Origin: Burkholderiales bacterium
GTDB taxonomy: Bacteria; Pseudomonadota; Gammaproteobacteria; Burkholderiales; Burkholderiaceae_E
DNA length: 64,000 nt
Direction: 5' to 3'
Assembly: GCA_026399875.1 (NCBI GenBank)
Contig: JAPLQF010000021.1
Location: forward strand, 1-64,000
The notes under the pieces are model-generated. The model did no database searches, was not told the origin of the DNA, and saw only the letters and a list, made by a program, of their open reading frames with translations. Positions 24,520 to 35,394 of the stretch are shown one piece after another (within the stretch, counting starts at the first letter, position 1; the number at the start of each line of letters is the position of its first letter). Both the position numbers and the translations under genes were made by a program.

Positions 24520-26815
24520 GCGCCTCCCAGACCCGGGCGGGGGTGAAGGGCATATCCATCGGCGGCACGCCGCGGCTGCGCAGCGCGGCGCTCATCGCGT
24601 TGACCAGCGCCGGCAGCGAGCCCGAACAGCCCGATTCGCCCACGCCCTTGGCGCCGAGTGCATTGAGCGTGGTCGGCACCGGGTTGTAGTCGTTGCGAAT
24701 GGATGCTACCCAGCCCGCACGCGGCATCGGATAGTCCATGAAGCTGCCGGTAAGCAGCTGGCCGGTCTCTTCGTCATAGATGATCTGCTCGCCGAAAACT
24801 TGGCCCGCGCCCTGAAGCACGCCGCCATGGACCTGTCCCTGCACCAGCTGCGGCGAGATCACCGTGCCGAGATCGTCGACCGCGTTGTAGGCGATGACTT
24901 CGGTGACGCCGGTCTGCGGGTCGATCTCGACCTCGGCCACATGGCAGCCGTTGGGGAAGGTGGCACCCGACACCGCCTCTCCCTCGCAATCGAGCGGATG
25001 GCCGCCGTCTGCGCTGCGGGTCAGGCGGCCTGCGAGCTCGAGCAGACCAAGGCGCGTGCTTGTGGCGGCCGAGCCGGTCTGGAAAGCGCCGTCGATGTAC
25101 TGAAGCGATTCGGGTGCGGCACCGAGGGCACTCGCTGCCACCGGGCGGGCCAGCTCGAGGATTCGGGCTGCCAGCATCTTGCAGGCGCTGCCCGCGCCAT
25201 AGAGCGATCGCGAGCCGCCAGTGCCGTTGCCCACCAGCTCCTGTGACGGGTCGCTCGCACGGTATCGGATGGCCGCTGGCGGCAGGCCCAGGCCGTCTGC
25301 AACGATCTGTGCAAACGAGGTCTCGTGACCCTGACCCGAGGAGCCGGTGACGCCGAAGACATCGATGTGACCATCGGGAGTAAATCGCGCGCGCACCACG
25401 TCTTTCGGCGCGCCACCCGCGCCCGAGGCTTCGAGGTAGCAGCCAAAGCCGATGCCGCGCAACTTGCCGCGCCGGGCAGCGTCATCCCGGCGTGCCGCAA
25501 AGCCCGCGTAATCGGCCATCGCAAGCGCCTTGCTCATCGTGCCGTCGAAGTCGCCGCTGTCATAGACCGTGCCGTTTGCGGTGGTGTACGGGAAGGCATC
25601 GTTGGGGATGAAATTGCGCCGCCGCAGCTCGACCGGATCGATGCCGTGTTCGGCGGCAGCCTGATCGATCAGGCGCTCGACTGCATAGGCGATATCTGGG
25701 CGGCCGGCACCGCGATAGGCCGAGACCGGCACGGTGTTGGTGTAGATCAGCTCCTGATGGGCGAAAAGCGCCGGGACGCGGTAGACCCCGCCCATGGTGA
25801 CCGAGAGGTTGCGCGTGCCGATGAAGGCCTGGAAGTAGCAGGTGTAGGCGCCGAGGTCGGCCTGATGATCCCAGCGGATGGCCAGGATATTGTGTTGCGC
25901 ATCGAGGGCGATATGACCGGTCAGGCGCAGGGCGCGGCCGTGCCATTCGGAGGTGAAGTGCTCAGAGCGCGAGCTGACCCATTTCACCGGCTTGCCGAGC
26001 CGGCGCGCGGCCAGCATCAGCAGCGCCTGCTCCGACGCACTGCCGCCGCGCAGACCGAAGGATCCGCCCACATCTTCGGCAATGACCTGGATCTTGTCGC
26101 CGGCTATGCCGCTGATCTGCGACAGCGAGCTGCGCATGCCGAGCATGCCCTGGGTCGGCGTATAGACCGTGTAGCGATCGGCGGTGGCATCGTAGGCCAC
26201 CAGGCAGGCGCGCAGCTCCATCGGGGCCACCGCCAGTCGCTGGCTTTCCATGCCGAGCGTGGTGATGAAAGTGGCGCGCGCAAAGGCGGCTGCCACGGCG
26301 GCTTCGTCGCCGGCTTTTACAAGCGCTGAGAGATTGCCCGGTGCGACCTCATGCAGCTCGGGCGCGCCTGGCCGGCGGGCGGCGGGCATGCTGGTGACCG
26401 AGGCCAGATCCTGGTAATCGATCGCGACCAGTTCGGCGGCATCCTGGGCGGCGCGTGCCGAGTCGGCAATCACCATGGCAATCGGCTGGCCGACGAAGCG
26501 CACGCGATCGGTGGCCAGCACCGGCATGGCGCACTTCACCTGCATCGAGCCGTCGGCGGTCTTGACCGGCGCGCCGGTCGGAATGTCGGTGAAACCGGCG
26601 GCTTTGACGTCGTCGGCAGTCAGGATGGCGACCACGCCGGGGGCGGCTTTCGCGGCGGCGGTGTCGATGCCACGGATCAGCGCATGGGCGCGGTCGGAGC
26701 GGACCATGTGGGCATGCAGCTGGCCGGGCAGGTTCCAGTCGGCGGTATAGCGGCCACGGCCAGTGACCAGGCGCAGGTCTTCGACGCGGGAAGGGGTGAA
26801 GGTGGCAGTGTTCAT
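24500..26815 (-). CDS. Molybdenum hydroxylase large subunit (CoxL-like, form II)
   Basis: A 771-residue protein of the xanthine oxidase / CO dehydrogenase large-subunit family. The N-terminal domain has [20 protein letters not shown]. Cofactor and substrate motifs are [31 protein letters not shown], and the catalytic Glu in [20 protein letters not shown]. True form I CO dehydrogenases carry AYRCSFR with a Cys at the active-site loop; AYRGAGR places this in form II, whose substrate is often another aldehyde or aromatic heterocycle. It binds molybdenum cytosine dinucleotide and needs the two following subunits. It forms an M-S-L operon with them. Confidence 0.92.
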   Translation of the reverse strand: MNTATFTPSRVEDLRLVTGRGRYTADWNLPGQLHAHMVRSDRAHALIRGIDTAAAKAAPGVVAILTADDVKAAGFTDIPTGAPVKTADGSMQVKCAMPVLATDRVRFVGQPIAMVIADSARAAQDAAELVAIDYQDLASVTSMPAARRPGAPELHEVAPGNLSALVKAGDEAAVAAAFARATFITTLGMESQRLAVAPMELRACLVAYDATADRYTVYTPTQGMLGMRSSLSQISGIAGDKIQVIAEDVGGSFGLRGGSASEQALLMLAARRLGKPVKWVSSRSEHFTSEWHGRALRLTGHIALDAQHNILAIRWDHQADLGAYTCYFQAFIGTRNLSVTMGGVYRVPALFAHQELIYTNTVPVSAYRGAGRPDIAYAVERLIDQAAAEHGIDPVELRRRNFIPNDAFPYTTANGTVYDSGDFDGTMSKALAMADYAGFAARRDDAARRGKLRGIGFGCYLEASGAGGAPKDVVRARFTPDGHIDVFGVTGSSGQGHETSFAQIVADGLGLPPAAIRYRASDPSQELVGNGTGGSRSLYGAGSACKMLAARILELARPVAASALGAAPESLQYIDGAFQTGSAATSTRLGLLELAGRLTRSADGGHPLDCEGEAVSGATFPNGCHVAEVEIDPQTGVTEVIAYNAVDDLGTVISPQLVQGQVHGGVLQGAGQVFGEQIIYDEETGQLLTGSFMDYPMPRAGWVASIRNDYNPVPTTLNALGAKGVGESGCSGSLPALVNAMSAALRSRGVPPMDMPFTPARVWEALSERAG

Positions 26816-26839
26816 GGTGTCGTCTCGATTCAGGCCAAT

Positions 26840-27322
26840 TCAGGCAGATTGGCTGGCGGCGTCGCGCATCAGGCTGGCGGCCTGCTTCACGGCGGCGACG
26901 ATGTTCACATAGCCGGTGCAGCGGCACAGATTGCCGGCAAGGCCTTCGCGGATCTGCTCGTCGGTCGGGTCGGGATGGCGGCGCAGCAGGTCGGTGCTGG
27001 CCATGATCATGCCGGGCGTGCAGTAGCCGCACTGCAGTCCGTGGCAGGCCGAAAACGCCTGCTGGACCGGATGCAGGGCGTCGCCCTGCGACAGACCTTC
27101 GATGGTGGTGATGCTCGAGCCGTCGGCTTGAGCCGCCAGGACGGTGCAGGATTTGACGGCCTGGCCGTCGAGATGCACGGTGCAGCAGCCGCACTGGCTG
27201 GTGTCGCACCCGAAGTGCGTGCCGGTCAGGCCGAGTTGCTCGCGCAGCAGGTCGACCAGCAGGGTCCGGTCTTCGCATTGCACCGATTGGGTCTTGCCGT
27301 TGACGGTGAGTTCGACGTTCAT
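26840..27322 (-). CDS. Molybdenum hydroxylase [2Fe-2S] subunit (CoxS-like)
   Basis: A 160-residue iron-sulfur subunit. The plant-ferredoxin-type cluster uses Cys in [16 protein letters not shown] and a Cys about nine residues later (KSC). The second, helical domain has [12 protein letters not shown] and [11 protein letters not shown]. These two [2Fe-2S] centres pass electrons from the Mo site to the FAD subunit. The gene is 73 bases after the FAD gene and 24 bases before the large-subunit gene. Confidence 0.95.
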   Translation of the reverse strand: MNVELTVNGKTQSVQCEDRTLLVDLLREQLGLTGTHFGCDTSQCGCCTVHLDGQAVKSCTVLAAQADGSSITTIEGLSQGDALHPVQQAFSACHGLQCGYCTPGMIMASTDLLRRHPDPTDEQIREGLAGNLCRCTGYVNIVAAVKQAASLMRDAASQSA

Positions 27323-27379
27323 GGGGATATCCGAGTCTTCAGTGTGAGGGGCAAGGCGCGCGGTATTAGCGGTTTTTGT

Positions 27380-27403
27380 CGTTCAGTTGAAACGTTCAGT
27401 TGA
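27380..27403. repeat. Tandem CGTTCAGTTGA pair between hydroxylase genes
   Basis: CGTTCAGTTGA occurs at 27380-27390 and 27393-27403, start-to-start 13 bases. The second copy includes the FAD-subunit stop codon (27398-27396), so the pair looks like a local duplication of that gene's last codons. Confidence 0.5.
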
Positions 27404-28190
27404 GTCGGCTGATGGCTTGCGCGGCCATGACCCGGACCAGCTGGGCGCGATAGGCGGCGCTGCCGTGCAGGTCGGTATTCAGCGTGCCGGCATCGAGCGC
27501 GCAATCAGCGATCGCATCAGTCGACCACTTGCGCCCGAGCGCGGCTTCGGCCTCGTGCCAGCGAAACACGCCCGGGCCCGCGCCGGTCACCGCAACGCGG
27601 ATGCCGGCATCGAGTTGCGCCACCATCACGCCGGCCATGGCATAGCCCGAGGCCGGCTGCGCGAACTTGGCATAAGCCGCACGTCGGGGCAGGGTAAAGC
27701 GCACGGCGCGGATGATCTCGTCGGGCTCGAGCGCGGTGGTGAACAGGCCGAGGAAGAAGTCGGCGGCCGCGACCGAACGCCGGTCGGTGATGACGGTGGC
27801 GTCAAGTCCGAGCAGTGCGGCCGGATAGTCGGCGGCCGGGTCGTAGTTGGCGATCGACCCGCCAAGCGTGCCGCGTGCGCGCACCTGTGGGTCACCGATG
27901 CGGCCTGCCAGATCGGCCAGTGCCGGAATCGCGTCGCACACCGTCGGGTCGGTGGCGACTTCGCCATGACGCTGCGCCGCGCCGATCAGGACTGAATTGC
28001 CCTCGCGGGTGATGCCGCGCAGATCGGCGAGCCGCGTGATGTCGATCAGCCTGGACGGCGCTGCCAGACGCATCTTCATGGTGGGCAGCAGGGTCATGCC
28101 ACCGGCCAGCAGCTTGGCCTCGGCATCGTTGCGCAATCCCTGCACGCTGTCTTGCAGGGAACTGGCGCGTTCATAGGTAAAGGGGTACAT
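27396..28190 (-). CDS. Molybdenum hydroxylase FAD-binding subunit (CoxM-like)
   Basis: A 264-residue protein from ATG 28190 (MYPFTYERASSLQDSV), the usual family start; an upstream in-frame ATG at 28244 is less likely. FAD-binding motifs are KLLAGGMTLLPTMKMRLAAP (AGGxxLLPxMKxRL) and RARGTLGGSIANYDPAADYP (TxGG). The C-terminal domain follows (SGYAMAGVMVAQLDAG). It transfers electrons to the final acceptor. It is first in the M-S-L set, so the promoter should lie at 28191-28422, in DNA shared with the divergent DUF1232 gene. Confidence 0.94.
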   Translation of the reverse strand: MYPFTYERASSLQDSVQGLRNDAEAKLLAGGMTLLPTMKMRLAAPSRLIDITRLADLRGITREGNSVLIGAAQRHGEVATDPTVCDAIPALADLAGRIGDPQVRARGTLGGSIANYDPAADYPAALLGLDATVITDRRSVAAADFFLGLFTTALEPDEIIRAVRFTLPRRAAYAKFAQPASGYAMAGVMVAQLDAGIRVAVTGAGPGVFRWHEAEAALGRKWSTDAIADCALDAGTLNTDLHGSAAYRAQLVRVMAAQAISRLN

Positions 28191-28422
28191 GGACGCAGGC
28201 TCGACGAAAGTGCGACAGGGGTTGGCGGAAAGTCGGTGATGCAAGGGGGAGCGGACTGTATCGGCGATGAAGACCCTTCATGCGCCTTGCGACAGTTCCG
28301 AGAGTAGCATCGGTCTTCGTCGCTCTTGATAATCTGACCGGCGCCCTCATTCCATTCCGAGCGCCGTGCGAGCTTGATGACTCGACCGCTGCGCCCCCGC
28401 CCATTTTTTAAGGACCCTGACG

Positions 28423-28731
28423 ATGTGGATCGACCGTTTCTGGAGATTTGCCAAAACCGTTGGCCGTGATGGGCTGGCGCTGCTGTTTGCCTTGCGTGAT
28501 CCGCAAACGCCACGCGCGCTGAAGCTGGCCACCGTCGCGCTGGCGTTTTATGTGATCAGCCCGATCGACCTGCTGCCCGACATTGCGTTTCTGGTCGGCT
28601 GGACCGACGATCTGGCGCTGCTGGCGCTCGGAATCCCGTTTCTGACCCGTCGGCTGCCGCTCGGGGTTTCGCACCGTGCCTTCGAACAGGCCGATCGGCT
28701 GATCGCGCGCCTGAATCCGCGTCGCACCTGA
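28423..28731 (+). CDS. DUF1232 (YkvA-like) membrane protein
   Basis: A 102-residue protein with AAGGA nine bases before the ATG. The DUF1232 core is LATVALAFYVISPIDLLPDI then FLVGWTDDLALLALG, with the diagnostic SPIDLLPD. Two hydrophobic helices and short basic ends are seen. The function is unknown. It stands alone, divergent from the molybdenum hydroxylase and convergent with the aldo/keto reductase. Confidence 0.92.
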   Translation: MWIDRFWRFAKTVGRDGLALLFALRDPQTPRALKLATVALAFYVISPIDLLPDIAFLVGWTDDLALLALGIPFLTRRLPLGVSHRAFEQADRLIARLNPRRT

Positions 28732-28807
28732 GCTTGTGGCGGGCCTGAATTCAAGGCGAAGCCCGGTCCAAGGCGATCCCTGAAAGGCCCGGGCGAGCCG
28801 GGCCGAC

Positions 28808-29863
28808 TCAGCGTGCCGGGTTGGTCATCTGCTCGTGAACCGCGTCGATCGCCTTGACCAGATCATCTGACAACGGAACCGACCAGGCGTCGATCTGCTC
28901 GCGAAGCTGCTCGACGCTGGTCGCGCCCAGAATGGTCGAGGCGACATAAGGACTGCGATAGCAAAAGGCGAGCGCGAGCTGCGTGAGCGTCAGGCCGGCG
29001 TCTTTGGCCAGGGCTTCGTACCTGAGCACGGCCGGTTCGATCTGCGGGCGGGCATAGCGCGGCCACAGGGGTCCGAACTTGACCAGTCTGGCGTCAGAGG
29101 GCTTGCCACCTCGCAGGTATTTGCCGGTGAGGTGACCGAAGGCGAGCGCGCTGTAGACCAGCAGTCCGACGTCTTCGCGATGGCAGGCTTCAGCCACACC
29201 GGCGTCGAACTCCCGTGAAAGCAGGTTGTAGACATTCTGGATGCTGGCGATGCGGGGCAGGGAATACTGCTCGGCGACCTTGGTCCATTCGCACACGCCC
29301 CAGGGCGTCTCATTGGACACGCCCACCGCCCGCACCTTGCCGTCCTTGACCAGCTGGGCCAGGCCCTCGAGGGTCTCGCGGATCGAGGCGCATTCGCGGT
29401 CTTTGCTCGGGTCGAAGCGGCTGGCACCAAAGAGCGGCACATTGCGGGTCGGCCAGTGGATCTGATAGAGGTCGAGATAGTCGGTGCGCAGCCGCTTGAG
29501 GCTGGCCTCGCAGGCGAGCAGCACGTCGCGCTTGGAGAGCGGCTCGACGCCGTCGCGATCACCGGTGCGGATCCAGTTCATGCCGCGCCCCGGTCCGGAC
29601 ACCTTGGAGGCCAGGGTCACGCGGTCACGTTTGCCCTTGGCCAGCCACTCTCCCACGATCTTTTCGGTCGCACCGAAGGTTTCGGCCCGGATCGGCATCG
29701 AGTACATCTCGGCGGTATCGATGAAGTCGACGCCGCGCTCAAGCGCGTAGTCGAGTTGCGCATGCGACTGCGCGGTGTCGTTCTGCTGCCCGAATGTCAT
29801 CGTGCCGAGGCAGATGCCGGGAACCGTCAGGCCTGAGCGGCCGAGCTTTTTGCGATCGATCAT
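28808..29863 (-). CDS. Aldo/keto reductase, Tas-like
   Basis: A 351-residue NADPH-dependent oxidoreductase. It starts MIDRKKLGRSGLTVPGICLG then TMTFGQQND. The catalytic tetrad is Asp in GVDFIDTAEMYSM (about D48 with Tyr53), Lys in TLASKVSGPG, and His in DLYQIHWPTRNVPLFG. The insert PSKDRECASIRETLEGL and the overall length resemble E. coli Tas (346 residues). The cofactor site follows at YRSPYVASTILGATSVEQL. The physiological substrate is unknown. Confidence 0.94.
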   Translation of the reverse strand: MIDRKKLGRSGLTVPGICLGTMTFGQQNDTAQSHAQLDYALERGVDFIDTAEMYSMPIRAETFGATEKIVGEWLAKGKRDRVTLASKVSGPGRGMNWIRTGDRDGVEPLSKRDVLLACEASLKRLRTDYLDLYQIHWPTRNVPLFGASRFDPSKDRECASIRETLEGLAQLVKDGKVRAVGVSNETPWGVCEWTKVAEQYSLPRIASIQNVYNLLSREFDAGVAEACHREDVGLLVYSALAFGHLTGKYLRGGKPSDARLVKFGPLWPRYARPQIEPAVLRYEALAKDAGLTLTQLALAFCYRSPYVASTILGATSVEQLREQIDAWSVPLSDDLVKAIDAVHEQMTNPAR

Positions 29864-29916
29864 CCGGCTGATTCTACGCGCCGCGGTGTTGCATGGATTC
29901 CAGAAGCCGGCGGGCG

Positions 29917-31158
29917 CTAGAACCGAAGCGCGCCGGCATAGCCGGTCAGCTCGAGATAGCCGCGCCCGATGCGCCGACCCGACACGCTGGCGGTGACCGC
30001 GCCTTCCCAGTAAGTGATGCCGGTGCTGCCGCGTGCGTCGAGTTCCTGGTCATCGAAGAGCGGCTCGAGCTCGATCACCAGATCATCGATGCGAACGCGC
30101 TGGGACACCGGCCACTGCGCGCCGCTGCGCACCGATCGCCAGCTGCGAAGGGTCTCGAAGACCGGCGACAGGCCGGTTCGCACTGGCCCGTTTGCGCCGC
30201 GCCGCAGGGTGGCATCGCGCCAGGTCGGTTTGCCGTCGGTGCTGCGGATCTGAAAGGCCATCAGGGCGCCGCCGTCATCCAGATTGATGCCGATCCAGTC
30301 CCAGCCGCTCGACTGACTGCCGAGATAGTCGCTCGACCATTCATGGTCGAACCAGGCGCGTCCGCGCACCGCGGTTCCGGGTGCATTGCTCGAGGCCGAT
30401 CGGCGGGACCGGATCGAGCCGGTCACCACCATCTGCGGCCGGCTGTAATAGTGGCTCGCCTGGGAGGGGCTCGGGCCCTTGCGCGAATAGCCGGACTGGC
30501 CTTGCAGCAGGGGCGGGGCATCCGGGGCGAGTTCGAGCGTGAAAGCGAAGTCGCTGCCGCTGGCATGAGCCCGATAGCGATCGGTGGCCGGATCGCGGGT
30601 GAGTGACCAGGCTTCGGGTCCGGAGCCGATGATCGCTCGGGTATCGCCGGTGGCCGTCGTGGCCAGACCGAATCCGGCGCGTGCCGCACGCTGAGCGTGG
30701 AGCAGCCGGCCGTTTTCGGGCAGTGCGAGCGCGGCATGGGCGAGCACCAGCTGGGTCGGCGCAAAGCGGCTCGGATTGGCGTCGGGATGCGCGGTACGGC
30801 TTCGAAAGAAGGTGATCTGAAAGCCGGCATCGGCCGCGCCATCACGCTGCAGCCAGCCGGTGACATACCACCACTCGGTGCGAAAACCGGGGTGCGCGCC
30901 ATGGTCCTGCGGAAAGCGCAGGACCGTGCCCGATTCGACGATGTCCCAGGCTGGAGAGGCAGACGACGGCAATGCGGCGGCCGGGTCGCCCGATGCCAGG
31001 GCAGGGGTGGCGGCAGTCGCGGCAGTCGCTGCAAACTGGCCGGCGGCCGCCATCGCGCTGCAGACCCGCATTGAACCGGGGATCGCCGGGCCGCTCAGGC
31101 CAGGCGCCGACAGCCGCAGGGCAAGCACTTTGAGCAGTTGGCGGCGGCGGGATCTCAT
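29917..31158 (-). CDS. AttH/CrtC-like lipocalin protein, exported
   Basis: 413 residues from ATG 31158; a GTG one codon upstream is possible. The N-terminus carries RSRRRQLLKVLALRL, a twin-arginine-like signal, followed by a long Ala-rich region. The fold signature is HPGFRTEWWYVTGWL near residue 90, RTAHPDANPSRFAPTQLVLA, and AWFDHEWSSDYLG near residue 265 (DHEW). This family includes Agrobacterium AttH and resembles carotenoid 1,2-hydratase (CrtC), but no carotenoid genes are present. It directly follows an ABC permease and ATPase, as in attEFGH-like loci. It likely binds or modifies a hydrophobic substrate outside the inner membrane (inference). Confidence 0.87.
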   Translation of the reverse strand: MRSRRRQLLKVLALRLSAPGLSGPAIPGSMRVCSAMAAAGQFAATAATAATPALASGDPAAALPSSASPAWDIVESGTVLRFPQDHGAHPGFRTEWWYVTGWLQRDGAADAGFQITFFRSRTAHPDANPSRFAPTQLVLAHAALALPENGRLLHAQRAARAGFGLATTATGDTRAIIGSGPEAWSLTRDPATDRYRAHASGSDFAFTLELAPDAPPLLQGQSGYSRKGPSPSQASHYYSRPQMVVTGSIRSRRSASSNAPGTAVRGRAWFDHEWSSDYLGSQSSGWDWIGINLDDGGALMAFQIRSTDGKPTWRDATLRRGANGPVRTGLSPVFETLRSWRSVRSGAQWPVSQRVRIDDLVIELEPLFDDQELDARGSTGITYWEGAVTASVSGRRIGRGYLELTGYAGALRF

Positions 31159-31167
31159 CACGGCCGA

Positions 31168-33776
31168 TCACCAGTCCTGGCGGACCGCGGCCAGCGGCCC
31201 AGTGCCCAGCGCACTGCGAGCCGCCAGCAGTGCGGCGATCAGGGCGGCCGCAATCAGGGCGGCGGCGCTCAGCGCGAGCAGACCCAGCGGCCAGTGAACC
31301 TGCATCGTCCAGTGAAACGACTGCGGATTGACCCGCTCGATCAGGACGAGTCCGATTGCCGCGCCGATCACGCCGCCCCAGGCGACCGCCACGCTCACCC
31401 CGAGCATGGCTTCGATTGCCAGCTGAGCGACGATCTGGCGACGCTGCACGCCGATATGGCGCAGCATGCCGAACTCGCGCGCTCGCGCCAGGGCTTCACC
31501 GGCGCAGGCCGCGGCCACCCCGAAAAGTCCGACCAGGATTGCGATCGCCTCGAGCGCATAGGTCACCGCGAAGCTGCGATCGAAGATTCGCAGCGACAGG
31601 GCGCGGATGTCGGCCGCGCTGCGCCATTCGAGGGCTGCCAGCGACGGCGTCGTCCGGGCAAGCCCGGCGATCACCGCATCCGGCGTCACGCCCGGTGCGA
31701 GCCACAGGGCGACGTCGCTCGCTGCGCTTTCGACGGTGAGCCGCTGCCAGTCGGCGGCAGCGATCGACAACGCGCCATGCTGGCGGGCATAGTCGCGCCA
31801 CACCCCGGCCACGAAAAATCGCGGCGGCGCGCCCTGTCGCGGCCCCGCTGCCCGTTCCTGTGATTGCCCCGGTACCGGGACCGGCAGATTGGCACCGATC
31901 GGCAATTCGATGCGATCGCCCGGGCGCATGCGGTACTGGTCGAGCATCGGCTCTGAAATCCAGACCGCGATGGCATCGGGTGGCACCGGCAGCGACTCGC
32001 CGGTCATCGGCAGCTGCTGCTGCGGATGGCGGGGGTCGAGGTCGCGCACCAGCAGGGCGACGGCCGGGCGCTGCGGCTCGAGGTTGAGTTCGATGGTGCG
32101 CAGGAAATCGGCCCGCACCACGCCGGGCGCTGCGGCGATCAGGCGCTGCAATGCCGGGTCGAGCGGTGCGTCCCGCCCGGCCGAGACCCGGGCGTAGACA
32201 TCGGCCGGCAGCACCGCATCGAGCCATTCGGCCACCGAGGTCCGAAAGCTGCTCACCATGATCGCCATCGCCGAGCTCAGGGCGAAGCTTGCCACCACAC
32301 CGGCGAGGCCCGCGGCGACCGTGCCCGGCGACTGGGCGATGCGGGTGGTGGCCAGCCAGGCGGCGGGCCAGCGCCACAGTGTGCGTCCGGCCAGTCTTGC
32401 CAGCAGCCGGCCAAGCGTGCGGGTGAGCAGCGGCACGCAGGCGATGCCAGCCACCAGCCACAGTGCGATCGCGACATAAGCGCCGATCGGCAGTCCTGCG
32501 ATTGGTGGCAGGGCGACCAGCAGCGCACCGGCTGCGGCAAGCGCCAGCGCCCAGCGCCCGCGGGCGAGCCCGGCCAGCGAGTCTTCGGCGCTGCCGCTGC
32601 GCAATGCGCGGGCCGGGGCGGCGCGCGAGGCGGCCCAGGCCGGCACTGCCGATCCCAGCATGCCGACCGCAAGGCCAAGCAGGGCGAATCCGCCGAGCGC
32701 CAGCGGCTCAAGCACCACGCGCGGGCGCGATCCGCTGAAATAGCCGCCGCCCAGGTCGCCGCCGACTGCCGCCAGCAGCAGGGCGGCCAGCCCGATACCG
32801 GCGGCGGTGCCCAACAGCGCGCCCAGTGCGCCTAGGATCGCGCCCTGCGCCAGCACCGCACCGAGCCGAGCGCGTGGCGTGGCACCGAGCACGCCCAGCA
32901 GCGCGAGTTCGCCCTGCTGGCGCACAACCGCCAGCGCCATGGTTGCAAAGACCAGGAAGGCGCCGGTAAAGAGCGCTACCAGGGCCAGCACATTGAGATT
33001 GACCCGGTAGGCTCGCGAGACATTCGACATGCGCTGCTCGTCAGTCCCAGGTGTTGTCCAGACGGCATCGGCCGGCAGCCGCGCCGAGACCGCCCGCTGG
33101 ACCGTCTGCGGATCGGCGCCTTCGCTCAGCCGCAGGTCGATTCGCGACAGGCGTCCGAGCAGACCGAGCGGCGACAGGCGCCATTGCGCCGTCCCAAGAT
33201 CCATCACCGCCAGCCGCTGGCCGGGTGCCGCGCCCGGCACCGTCCCGGCGACACGCAGCACCAGCCGTTCGAGCCCGACGCGCAGGCTGATCGGATCGCC
33301 CACCTTCAGGCCGAAGGCCTCCAGCGCGGGCTGCGACAGGAAGATCGCATCGGCCTCAAAGAGCGAGACGGCGTCGCCCTGCGTCACCGGTATCAGTGCC
33401 GGCGTGACCGCGAGCGCCGCAAACGGATCGATGGCGATCAGTCGCAACGAACGCTGCTGCGGCAGCACCACCACATCGGTTTCGATCACCGGACTGAGAC
33501 CGGCGACCCCGTCGATCGGCGGATCGGCGAGCTGCGCCAGCAGTGCTTCATCGAAGCCCTCGCGGCGTGCTCGGACCTGCGCATGAGCCTCGCCGTTGAT
33601 CGTGGCAATCGCCTGGCGAAACTCCTCGAGGGCCGAGGCGTTGACCAGATGGATCGCCAGCGCCAGTGCGACACCAATGGCGACCGCCACGATCGACACC
33701 AGCGTGCGACCGGGTGCGGCGCGCCACTGTCCGAGCGCGAGCCAGATCCACCAGCGCAGGGTCGCGACCGTCGCCT

Positions 33777-33780
<4 letters not shown>
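31168..33780 (-). CDS. FtsX-type ABC transporter permease (AttFG-like)
   Basis: An 870-residue inner-membrane protein. The N-terminal helix is about 10-45 (PGRTLVSIVAVAIGVALALA), followed by a large periplasmic MacB-like part. The first FtsX block (about 265-400) starts VALFTGAFLVFATMALAVVR then QQGELALLGVLGA. A middle pair of helices sits near 425-470, a second periplasmic domain at about 510-730, and a second FtsX block ends the protein (YALEAIAILVGLFGVAAACA then REFGMLRHIG). FtsX-type permeases mediate extrusion or lipoprotein release rather than import. The ATG overlaps the ATPase stop by 4 bases. It sits between the ATPase and the AttH-like protein. Confidence 0.93.
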
Positions 33781-34431
<651 letters not shown>

Positions 34432-34451
<20 letters not shown>

Positions 34452-35346
34452 TGGCACGGTCGGCCTGCTCGCAGTGCCCGGCCACCAGATCGACCAGCAA
34501 GGGGACCAGCGGCTCGGGCAGGTCGTGGCCCATGCCGGCGACTTCATGGAAAGAAGCACCAGGAATGCTGGCCGCGGTGTCGCGCCCGGCCCCGATCGGC
34601 ACCAGCGTATCTCGGTCGCCGTGGATCACCAGAGTCGGTGTCGTGATCGTGCGCAACAGCGGCCTGCGATCACCGCTGGCCATGATCGCGAGCATCTGGC
34701 GGGCAACGCCTGCCGGGTTGTAGGCGCGCTGCATGCTCTGGCGCAGGCGCTCGCGCAGGATGTTGCGCGGCGGCTGCAGGCCGGGGCTGCCGATCAGCAT
34801 CCAGATGTGCTCGGTGTGATCGAGGATCTGTTCTTCGGTGGCATCGCGCGGCGGCGGGCTGAGCAGGGCGCGGGTGGCCGGCGACATATGAAAGCTGAAC
34901 CGCATCGCCCCGCTCGACGACATGATCGAGGTCAGCGTGCGCAGTCGCTGCCGATGCTTTGCAGCCAGCACCTGGCCAATCATGCCGCCCATCGAGATGC
35001 CAAGCACATGGGCCTGGTCGATCTTGAGAACATCCATCAGACCGATCGCGTCCAGGCCCATATCCTCGAGGGTGTAGGGCGGCTTGACCGGAAAACCCAT
35101 CACGCCCTTGAAGGCCGCAGCCCGCAGATCGATCCGTTTGGTCGATGTGGCGCGGCTCGACAGACCCGAATCGCGGTTATCGAAGATCACCACGCGAAAG
35201 CCGCGCGCCACCAGCCCCTCGAGAAAGGACGCCGGCCAGGCGGTCATCTGCAGGCCCAGACCGGTGATGAGCACGATGGCGGGTGCACTGGGGGCGCCAA
35301 GGACCGAATACTCGATGCGGGTGCCGGAAGGAAGGTCGGTATGCAT
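34432..35346 (-). CDS. Alpha/beta hydrolase
   Basis: A 304-residue alpha/beta hydrolase. It starts MHTDLPSGTRIEYSVLGAPS. Motifs are ITGLGLQMTAWPASFLEGL (oxyanion), FDNRDSGLSSR, nucleophile elbow LGISMGGMIGQ (Ser about 118), acid Asp in VIHGDRDTLVPI, and His in GMGHDLPEPL. It resembles esterase/lipase or aclacinomycin methylesterase-type proteins; the substrate is unknown. Its 3' end overlaps the ATPase gene by 20 bases on the same strand, so it likely belongs to the ABC/AttH operon. Confidence 0.92.
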
Positions 35347-35355
35347 GGCCCGCAG

Positions 35356-35394
35356 TGTAGCGGCTCAATGTAGCGGCTCAATGTAGCCGCTCAG
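35356..35394. repeat. Three 13-bp tandem repeats
   Basis: TGTAGCGGCTCAA occurs at 35356-35368 and 35369-35381, with a third copy having two changes at 35382-35394, between the hydrolase start and the GT2 stop. The GT2 stop codon lies in the last copy. It looks like local slippage duplication. Confidence 0.55.

Noticed and set aside
25325-26329. 334-residue plus-strand open frame inside the hydroxylase large subunit
   Set aside because: It is opposite a complete molybdenum hydroxylase gene and has no recognisable domain.
24500-28190. True aerobic CO dehydrogenase (coxMSL)
   Set aside because: The active-site loop is AYRGAGR and not AYRCSFR, so only a CO-dehydrogenase-like name is justified.
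29917-31158. Carotenoid 1,2-hydratase (crtC)
   Set aside because: Similarity is to the lipocalin fold only; no carotenoid genes are present, and the ABC neighbours match AttH-type loci.
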